This document shows, piece after piece, positions 56,686-64,000 of a stretch of DNA of 64,000 bases. Origin of the DNA: Platerodrilus igneus. Its lineage: Eukaryota; Arthropoda; Insecta; Coleoptera; Lycidae. The notes below the pieces were generated by a model. The model did not search any database and was not told where the DNA came from. It saw nothing but the letters and a program-made list of their open reading frames with translations. Position 1 is the first letter of the stretch, and every line of letters begins with the position of its first letter. The DNA lies in NCBI GenBank assembly GCA_036346225.1, contig JARFIW010001104.1, positions 7,590,001 to 7,654,000 on the forward strand, given 5' to 3'. The position numbers were made by a program, and so were the translations under genes.

Positions 56686-57497
56686 CTATCCTACTGTGCT
56701 GCAGGTTCTAAGTCCGTAATAGGCCTTGAACTTGGCTTGTTCAAGTACATCATAGGTTCCCGGATCGACTGAAAAGGCCATGATAGTTCCTTCCTTACAG
56801 CTTTCCGGAAAAGCATACGCGAAGCACCCGTTTTCGGACTGGTATTCTGCTTTTGCAGTTGGGTCCTGGCAACTTTCTACTCGACATCTCTGTCGGAGAT
56901 CCATACTATAGCCTTGGGTCACTTCGGAAGGTCCGTTGCGTCCACTACTTTTAGACATGCACTCTCCCAAAGCTCCCCCTTAATCTCTACTTTGTGTTTG
57001 ACGCACCCTTAAGTCTCTAGGTTAGTACAGGTCAACCGAAGGACACCGTCGGCAAACCTAGCACCCTCGAAATGAGGTGGGTTAGAGCTTCTTGAGGGAG
57101 TGTCGAATACAACATCCAGAAGCATGTTTTGGACGCTCATCGACTGCCCCTCAGTTAAGACTGAGTCCTGGTGATGTCTGTCTACCACCGCCACTCGCAA
57201 TCCCCTAGCTGCAGCACTATATGACACATTCTGCTCATGGCTCTTTGGGCGTTTAGTTTGCTGCTGGAGTTTAGATGGTGTCGGTGTGAAAGTCTCTAAA
57301 CGAGGTCTTTTATTGGCCCCGCTCTCCTTCTGCACCGACATCTTTTTTTTGGACGGTTTTGATTCCGTCCAAGTCCCAGCTTCGACTTTCTTTGCTTGCC
57401 TCAGCTTTCTACACTGAGCACCTGAAAGCCTCTTTGCTTGCAGTCTAGTGCCTGCAAGCTTCTTTATTGTCTTCTCCATGTCTGGTGTATCAGACAA
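56686..57497 (-). pseudogene. LINE ORF1 (gag-like)
   Basis: The minus-strand frame 57497-57009 starts MSDTPDMEKTIKKLAGTRLQ and is Lys/Arg/Ser-rich with NVSYSAAARGLRVAVVD. A following frame, 56970-56686, continues with CFAYAFPESCKEGT and ends VLEQAKFKAYYGLRTCS. No Cys-His zinc knuckles are seen, consistent with ORF1 of some LOA-like LINEs. Function would be RNA binding. The frames are joined by a frameshift near 56990. Confidence 0.7.
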
Positions 57498-57560
57498 CGG
57501 AACTTTCTAGTTGCCGCTTGAAGCGAGCGGACGTGTTTTTGCCGAGCTCCCGCTTCAGCA

Positions 57561-58578
57561 ATAACAGTAAGTTTTTATCTAGGGTTTATATTATTTATTG
57601 TTGTATTATTTTATTTGAAGCTTTGCTTTTTATTGTGTTTTATTTTTATAATTGTGTGCCATCAAATTTTAAATACAGGGCAGTAAAATAAAAATTTTAA
57701 AACAGAATTTAAACTAAATAAAACTAAATAAATCGCGTCTTCTTTGTAATTTAAATCAAATGCGTTTTAAAATAAACTAAATAAATTTCGGGTTAATAAA
57801 ACAAAGGTCTACTCAACTAATACTCAAAACAATTTCGAAATAACTTAAAAGGCATTTTAATAATAAATTTAAAATAAAATCCGCCTAAATCAAGTAAAAA
57901 CCGGGTAAAACAACCAAAAAGGTGTGAATTTTTATAGTGCGCGTATAATAAAATAATAACCAAAAACAAAAATCTAAGCCCTTTTAAATCAAATAAATAA
58001 CTCAAAACTGTAAATTTTAAAACAATTTTAATATAAATTTTCCGTAATTTAAGTTCACGCGTATTTAAAAGTTCCTTTTAAATTGGGTGTAACAGTTACC
58101 AAAAGCGATTAAGTGAAAGGTCATTTCCGGTTACCACATTCCGATTGCGCTCGACCTTATTTTGTTAATTACACATTTAAAAATAAAGTGTTCTTATTTA
58201 TAAATTAGATATTTTAATATTTTGAAGTAATTAGTTTATTTAAATTTGATTTGGCGGTTTAAAAATTTAAAATAAATAAATAGCGTTTTTTACGGTACAT
58301 TTTAAATCGAGATATTTTTATTGCGTTAGGAAATTTATTTGATTCTAGTTGTTATTTTGACGCTTAGTGCTTGTTGTATTTTTGTTAAAATTTGATATTT
58401 AATTGGGCGGTTGAAGTTTTAATAAATACAAGGTTGTTTACGGTTCACCTTTAAACAAAACATTTTTATTGGACCAACGTTTTGCGTTCTTCTAGCGTCG
58501 TTCTTTTAGCGTCGTAACGGTTAGGACGTTTTTTGAGCTGCGTTTTAGGTGTCATTTTTATTGCTAGTTTTGTCAGCA
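57561..58578. other. AT-rich spacer and possible R1 5' leader
   Basis: The left part repeats AACTAAATAAA-like words. The last 100 bases (TTCTAGCGTCGTTCTTTTAGCGTCG) change composition toward the R1 element and may be its 5' untranslated region. No gene. Confidence 0.45.
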
Positions 58579-58648
58579 TGGTGGTCCACCGCGATGAGGA
58601 GCCGCTGCCCAGGAGGAAGAGGGCGATCGGTCGGAGTCTGCTAGGTCG

Positions 58649-59947
58649 GTGGCGGAGGGCGCTGTTGGGGGGAAACAGCTTAAGGTAGTGCTAAAGGACT
58701 TCTTGTTAGAAACTCAGGAGGAGGTACAGGAGGTAGGGAAGGAGCCTGCGTCTGCGGCGGTCGTGTCTGGGGAGTCGGGGCCTCCGTGGTGGTTGCGGCG
58801 CCAGAATTGCCCTCTACTTCGAGAGCCCAGCGCACGATGTCGACTAGCAGCAACGGTAGCGTTAATGCTAGCGACCTCGATGAGCTGGAACTCTTAAAGT
58901 TTAGGGTGAGGAAGGCGCACGCTGCCGTCTATGGGAAGGTGCCGACGACCTCCGCCACTATCGTCGTGGAGGATAGGAAGATGGTTAGGCACGCCGTGGA
59001 TGATATCCGTGACGTGACGAACCAACTGATAGGTATGGTTAGGGCGCTGCGTCTTTGTTTAGATGGTTCAGGAGAGCAAGTGTTGTTGGGGAAGTCCGGC
59101 GGTGAATTCTGTCGTTTCAGGAGGCCAGAGTCAGGGTGCGTCGGTGCAGCGCAAGGTCTCCTACGCCGCTGCAGCTTCAGGATCTGCCCCTACGTTTGCT
59201 GTAAGGATCGACGCCAGGCCAGGCCAGAAGGACGACGTGATGACGACCCTAAAGCAGAAGGTCGATCCCGCTCGAGATGGGTTTGTTGTTGTCGGAGCTC
59301 GTAGGACGCGCCAGGGCGGTGTCGTTGTGGAGTGCGCAGGTCGCGACGACGCCAAGAAACTGCAGTTGAAGGTCGGCGGAACTGCAAGGAACTCGTGGCG
59401 AAGACCATCGAGAAGAAACGTCCACGGGTCGTTCTTCCGGGGTCGAAGCGGGGATGAAGGCTGAAGAGCTCGTGCGGTTGATTGCGAGCCAGAATCCCCG
59501 TTTCGGCGATTTGAAGCAGAAGACCACCTGAGAGAGAAGTTCAGGTTTGGCGGAAAGGGCCCTAGAGATCCCTTCGCCAACGTAGTCTTCGAAGTGACCC
59601 CCACACTTCGAAGACGTATATTAGCTGATGCTATTAACCTCAGGTGGCGAAGAGTATGGGCCCGGGACCACTTCTCGATGACCCAGTGTTACCGGTGCTA
59701 CGAGTACGGCCATCGATCGATGGAGTGCAGGGAGAAGGTACAGTGGTGCGGTAACTGTGCCGAGGTCGGGCATGAATTCAAGAATTGCCGGAAGGCAGTC
59801 CCCTGCTGTGTGGTTTGCGCTAGGGCAAACGACAGAACTGGCGGTGGCGCGAAGGTCGATACGCGCCACGACGCCAAGTCGAGTAGATGCCCCACGATGC
59901 AACGTCTGAAGCACGCAATCACACGAAACATCGATTATGGACTGTGA
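58649..59947 (+). pseudogene. R1 LINE ORF1, frame-shifted but near complete
   Basis: It is read in three consecutive frames. The Ser/Glu-rich N-terminus has KQLKVVLKDFLLETQEEVQ; the middle has LDELELLKFRVRKAHAAVYG. A KVSYAAAASGSAPTFAVRID and MTTLKQKVDPARDGF block follows. The last frame, 59594-59947, holds three zinc knuckles: CYRCYEYGHRSMEC, CGNCAEVGHEFKNC and CCVVCARAND. It ends NIDYGL and stop. This is the standard R1 gag-like RNA-binding protein. About four frame changes make it nonfunctional. Confidence 0.8.
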
Positions 59948-59969
59948 AGATAAAACAAAGTCCATAAGA

Positions 59970-61173
59970 AGCAAGAAGATTAAATTCGCGCAACTAAATC
60001 TCGGGAAAGGTAGAGGGCAACAAATAACTTCGTAAAGTTATTCATCGAAAATAATATCGACATCAGGCTTATACAGGAACCGCACTTGTATAGCCACAAA
60101 ATAACAGGTTTTGGAAGAGGGGTTACCGTCTTAAACGCGAATAGTAAACGACCGCGTAGCGGGATAATAATAAATAATGGAACGTGCGCCGGAATTATAT
60201 TAAATAATTTATCGAACGAGTTTGTAACGACGGCCGAAATCAAATCAGGGAAAATGCGTTCTATGTAATAAGCGTGTACCTCCCGCCGGTCGATTCCCGG
60301 CGGGAAAATCTCAAACCGAAGACTTGATAAATGAAGTAGATAATATTATTCGTAAAATCGGCAGAAATAAAAATCTAGTCATTGGGGAGATTTTAATGCC
60401 AAGTCGCCACTATGGGGCAGCCCTATCGAAGACGATAGAGGCTCGCAGGTTGCTGATCTTTTACGGAATGGGATCTTAGTGTGATAAACACTAATGATTT
60501 ACCTACGTTTGAGACGCATAGAGGCAGCAGTTTTATAGATATTACTGCAGTCTCGCACGAAATGTTAGAAACGATTTGTAATTGGAAATTAAGGTCGGAC
60601 GAGGAAACGCTCTCTGATCATAAATTAATAACATGGGACGTTGAAACCAAAACAAGTGCAAACGAGCAGCTAACTGTATTTCCGCGGTTCTGTAATAAAA
60701 AGCAAATTGGGAGCGATTTAAACAAAAATTTGGCGAAAGTATCCTGTGCTCGAAAATGAGCTATTTAACTGCCGAGAGGCAGACGAAGTAGAAACACTCG
60801 CGAAAAATTAAACGACGCGGTGGTAGACGCGTCGTCGTATTCCATGCCGAAAAGAAAACATTTAAAGACAGCGTACCCTGGTGGACCCGGGAACTAACCA
60901 CCAAGCGGGCAGAAACGCGTAACCTAAGGCGCCGCTATCAACGCGCCTCGGGAGATATAAGAGAACAACGGAGAATAGAATATAATCAAAGTTACCGCGA
61001 ATATAAAATATTAATAGAAGAAACGCGAACGAATAAATTTAAAGAATTCTGCACGCAAAACTCAGAGAAAGAACCCTGGGGAACCGCATACCGCGTAATT
61101 AGAAGAAAACAACAAAAATCGCGCTCAGTAATATAAAGAAAACAAATGGCGAATACACGGAAGGTTTTAAAAC
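59970..61173 (+). pseudogene. R1 LINE ORF2 endonuclease, truncated
   Basis: It has the same blocks as at 21925-22705 (KIKFAQLNLGKGR, NGTCAGIILNN, SFIDITAVSHEM, LSDHKLITWDVE), with the same missing bases in the GATNNFV and GGDFNA regions. After the endonuclease, the spacer runs to KENKWRIHGRF-like sequence and breaks at TTTTAAAAC, followed by unrelated DNA. Confidence 0.8.
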
Positions 61174-62130
61174 ACGCGTATTTCAGAAATTTCCATCGAT
61201 ATCCGGGATAAGGGATTAGAATTTTCAGTAACCCTAGCATCATCCTACCATGTTCTATTTCCAACATCTGGACAAAATTTTTCGACTAGAATTCGAATCT
61301 TTCAATAAATATCTTAAATCGGATCTTCGAGATAAATGTAGCACCTCATTTCCACAGAATCCTACTTTTAAGATTTTACGCTAACTTCTGGACAAATAGT
61401 TCCTCGACAGCCATTTTATCTTTCGAGATAAACCTATCTTGTTTGGTATCGATTAAATTAGAATTTTCTCAGCTACCCGAATCTTCTAGGAATTTTTAGA
61501 TAGCATCATCCAGAGCTACCCTATTTTAAGATTTTACCTATAGCGACTTTTGAGCGTTCTTATAATTTTATAGCATGCGATACATCTTGTTAGTCTAAAA
61601 TTTTACGCAGAATCAATCTGCAAACAGATTTAAATCACCCGCCCTGCAAAGTATACCTCTTTAAAATCTGATTTAAATTTGCTCTTTGCTTTATAAGCAA
61701 ACCTACAATCAGTTTTCCACGTCTAGCCAATGCATCTTCGAGATAAATATCTTGTTTGGTATCAATTAAAAGAATTTTCTCAGCTACCCGAATCTTTAGA
61801 ATTTTTAGATTGTACCATCCCCAAGGGCTAAATTTTAAGATTTTTATTAGCGACTTTTAGCGTTCTTATAATTTTTATACATGCGATACATCTTGTTAGT
61901 CTAAAATTTTACGCAGAATCCAAATCTGCAAACAGATTTAAAACCACGCCCTGCAAAGTTACACATAACCCTCTGCGAGATAAATCTTTTCCACATTTCC
62001 ACACACGAGATAAAACCTTGTTTGGTATCAATTATATTAGATTTTCTAGCTACCCAAATCTCTTTAAATTTTTCAGATTGCATCATCCCTAAGGAGCTAC
62101 CCCAATTTTAAGATTTTGTACCAAGATCAA
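61174..62130 (+). repeat. Local tandem repeat, three diverged units of about 270-310 bp
   Basis: The words GTTTGGTATCAATTA, TTTTCTCAGCTACCCGAATCT and TTTTAAGATTTT recur, with GTTTGGTATC at 61441, 61754 and 62020. Units 1 and 2 also share GATACATCTTGTTAGTC, TAAAATTTTACGCAGAATC and CTGCAAACAGATTTAAA. A more diverged partial unit lies at 61190-61440. Copies differ by many small indels, so the array is old. No coding content. Confidence 0.8.
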
Positions 62131-64000
62131 TTTCTAATCACCTCTTTTTTATCTACAATCCTTTAACCAAACACGTAGCAGTAAACATAAATTAAGCATG
62201 CGAAAATTTATTTTATTCGATTTACAGTTTAATAAATAATTACAATTTTTACAAAGTATAACATTATTTCCTGTGTAGGAATCCAAGTAGTTTAACCTGT
62301 AACAAAAAAGATTAATGTTTGTTTAAATAGACCTGTAATAAAAAGAGATTAATGTAAAAAAGGAGACGTGTTTTGGTTAATAAGACATATTATCGTTAAT
62401 CTAACAATATGTTTTACCGTCCAGCGACACCACGTGGAGGTAAACACATTCAATGTAATGGGTTTTAAATATGAGAATGGGGAGGTCAACTTTCACGTAA
62501 TCATCGCGTGGTTAATAATTAAGAAAGCTGTATAAATTTTATTTTAAACATATCTTCTCCAAACAAATGCGGTTATTATAAAGGAAAGTACGCAAAAAGT
62601 CAATTAACAGCAATTAAATATTGCTTACTGACCCCTTTAATTAGGTTTTGGCATTTTTCCGGATTATATTTGTATTCATTAAGTAATCGAATAAATCGTT
62701 CCTTCTGCTTAAAGAAACTCGGACACTCCATTGTCGACGCTGGCGTTAGGATAGCTAGCCATGCAGTTGTTAAACCGCTTCATTTCTACGCCATCTTCGG
62801 TAGCGGTAACTGATGCATTTTATGTTTGTTGCTCCTTAAGTGGGGCGTTAAGTTTTCCTTTGAAATCCTCTGTCCTTTCGTGGTTTTTCGCAAGACCCTT
62901 TAAACTGGTGGCGGAACGTTTACTGCAATGACAACCGTTTTTTCCTTGTGCCGGGAGCTTTCCGTAAAAGCAACCGCAAGACCCAAGTTTAAGTACTTTG
63001 TCACCAACCCGGGCATTTAATACACTTTGTTCTGGTGCCGTTTGAGACATTTTTCCAGGTATAGGAAGCACCGCAAGGGTTGCACTTATAAACGTTTGCA
63101 GGTACCATTTTAGTACAAAACCCCGCACTATAGCACTTTGGTTAAACTTGTAATCGAACTAACTAAAAGTTACTCGAGCGTACCTGATTTATGTTCCTTA
63201 TAGAATGCATACCGAAGGTTTCCGAAGACGACCGAACGATGTTGAGGATTCGGCGGGAACTAAATGATGTCATATTCCTTGCTGCTCGTCCAATACATTT
63301 AGCGCTAAGCATGCACCTGGTTCGCTTCGTCGATGGTGCGAATGCCGTTAGTAGAAACACCGGAAAACGTCTTCCATGTTATACGGATCGCGTATATTAA
63401 AAATCCAAAGGGTGGTAGCACACGCACAAATTGTGAATCGTGCTGTAGAAGATGCAATGCTACTATAACCAAAACACTTTAAACCATTACTAAGAAAATA
63501 CCAACTTGTTGTCTACAGGATACCTACAACAATTTAATTTTAAATAACTTTACGTCATATTTTAGGAAATGGGGCTTGAATATTTTTCCAAATGAATCAC
63601 CAAGCGAAAGTATATGTTTAACGGTATTAGAATTACCCATTAATTTCCTATTTCTACGACCGTGGTTAATTATAGATTGAAATTTAATTTGTGCACGTTC
63701 GAGCCTCGTAAACTAACATATTTTAGAGCAACAATGCGCTTTAATACATGCATACCCCTTCGCCGCGCTACTGCTATTCTTGTAATTGCTAGAAAAGTCA
63801 CTCTCCTTTTACTGTTAGGAGCGATGCAAAGCACCATTTTTATACTTTCTATCACATCGCGCGCTTATTCGTTGAATAATTAAATTTTGCTTCTTGGCTT
63901 TTACACTTTCGCTAGCTCGGCCCACGTTTGATTTCTAGAATAAGTACTGATATCCTCCAAATAGAGAATTAGATGCTCGATGTCTGTCAACTTCCAATTC
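62131..64000. other. Unrecognised DNA with a GC-richer island
   Basis: Most is AT-rich and featureless. A somewhat GC-richer part at about 62740-63420 holds overlapping open frames on both strands, none of which I can assign to a family. A plus-strand frame at 63191-63400 (FLIECIPKVSEDDRTMLRIR) looks more protein-like than chance but has no known match that I recall. Confidence 0.4.
62820..63128 (-). CDS. Hypothetical small Cys-containing protein, unrecognised
   Basis: A 102-codon minus-strand frame starts MRGFVLKWYLQTFISATLAV, which resembles a signal peptide (h-region FISATLAVLPI). It then has CGCFYGKLPAQGKNGCHC with paired Cys and a Lys-rich tail. No homologue comes to mind, splice sites were not resolved, and the island also has frames on the other strand. 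It could be a chance frame or a remnant of an element. If a real gene, it would encode a small secreted protein. Confidence 0.2.
   Translation of the reverse strand: MRGFVLKWYLQTFISATLAVLPIPGKMSQTAPEQSVLNARVGDKVLKLGSCGCFYGKLPAQGKNGCHCSKRSATSLKGLAKNHERTEDFKGKLNAPLKEQQT

Larger units (their letters stand above)
52995..57560 (-). mobile_element. R1/LOA-group LINE, near full length, minus strand
   Basis: Read on the minus strand from about 57560 to the T10 run at 52995-53004 (an A tail on that strand), the element has ORF1, endonuclease, RT, RNase H and a C-terminal region. It is GC-richer than its surroundings. Frameshifts and stops split it into about nine frames, but each domain is readable. 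It differs in sequence from the R1-type copies at 21.6 and 58.6 kb. Confidence 0.85.
58579..61173 (+). mobile_element. R1-type LINE copy B, 5' part only
   Basis: This copy has ORF1 from near its start through the zinc knuckles and the endonuclease of ORF2. It stops abruptly at 61173, inside the segment before the RT. 59692-61173 is nearly identical to copy A 21637-23119, including shared lesions. Truncation at the 3' end is unusual for a LINE, since 5' truncation is the norm, and implies recombination or later deletion. Confidence 0.85.

Noticed and set aside
1..64000. CRISPR array, rRNA genes, bacterial operons
   Set aside because: No regularly spaced identical repeats with unique spacers, no rRNA-like sequence, and the genes are of eukaryotic split type.

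Overview
This window reads as an AT-rich arthropod (most likely insect) chromosome segment in which a sparse host gene is buried in old transposable elements. The signs are GT-AG spliced exons, insect-type non-LTR retrotransposons, mariner/Tc1 elements, a BEL/Pao and a Ty3/gypsy element, tRNA-derived SINE-like heads and many (TA)n arrays. There is no bacterial-style operon structure, rRNA or CRISPR array. I cannot name the order or species.

Host gene: the only convincing host coding sequence is on the minus strand. Two exons, 19276-19002 and then 7255-6818, have consensus acceptors and GTAAG-type donors and matching phase. Together they give the propeptide, a furin-type site and the start of the catalytic domain of an ADAMTS-like reprolysin metalloprotease. 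The 11.7 kb intron between them is filled with a CR1/Jockey-like LINE (7.5-8.9 kb), an RTE LINE (11-14.1 kb), a pogo-like transposase remnant (14.2-15.1 kb) and BEL/Pao pol and gag remnants (15.2-17.6 kb). The first exon and the later exons (active-site helix, disintegrin-like, thrombospondin repeats) were not found.

Left flank (1-6.8 kb): a frameshifted copy (2.5-4.2 kb) of an insect multi-copy protein family whose conserved acidic residues could form a DDE/RNase H-like triad, a SINE (4.5-4.9 kb) and a short RTE fragment.

Right of the host exons: a LINE chimera (Jockey-type ORF1 piece joined to an R1-type element, 21.2-25.66 kb), a decayed Jockey-clade LINE (26.4-29.5 kb), a 2.2 kb Tc1/mariner-superfamily element with about 425 bp terminal inverted repeats (30.9-33.1 kb) and a mariner (33.5-34.8 kb). 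Next comes a cluster of LTR-like repeats starting or ending in TTGCTATGATA and set in (TA)n arrays (34.8-44.2 kb). Two same-oriented members bracket an internally deleted Ty3/gypsy element. From 44.3 to 53 kb there is AT-rich noncoding DNA with a foldback repeat, a 96 bp tandem duplication and a 58 bp micro-insertion with a target duplication. A minus-strand R1/LOA-type LINE follows (53-57.5 kb), then a 5' portion of the same R1 family as at 21.6 kb (58.6-61.2 kb), a local tandem repeat (61.2-62.1 kb) and unrecognised sequence to the end.

Nearly all mobile elements are disrupted by stops and frameshifts. The longest undamaged reading frames are the LINE RNase H ORF (53.4-54.3 kb), the gypsy protease/RT-remnant ORF (41.2-42.2 kb) and the C-terminal ORF of the DDE-like family (3.35-4.23 kb).
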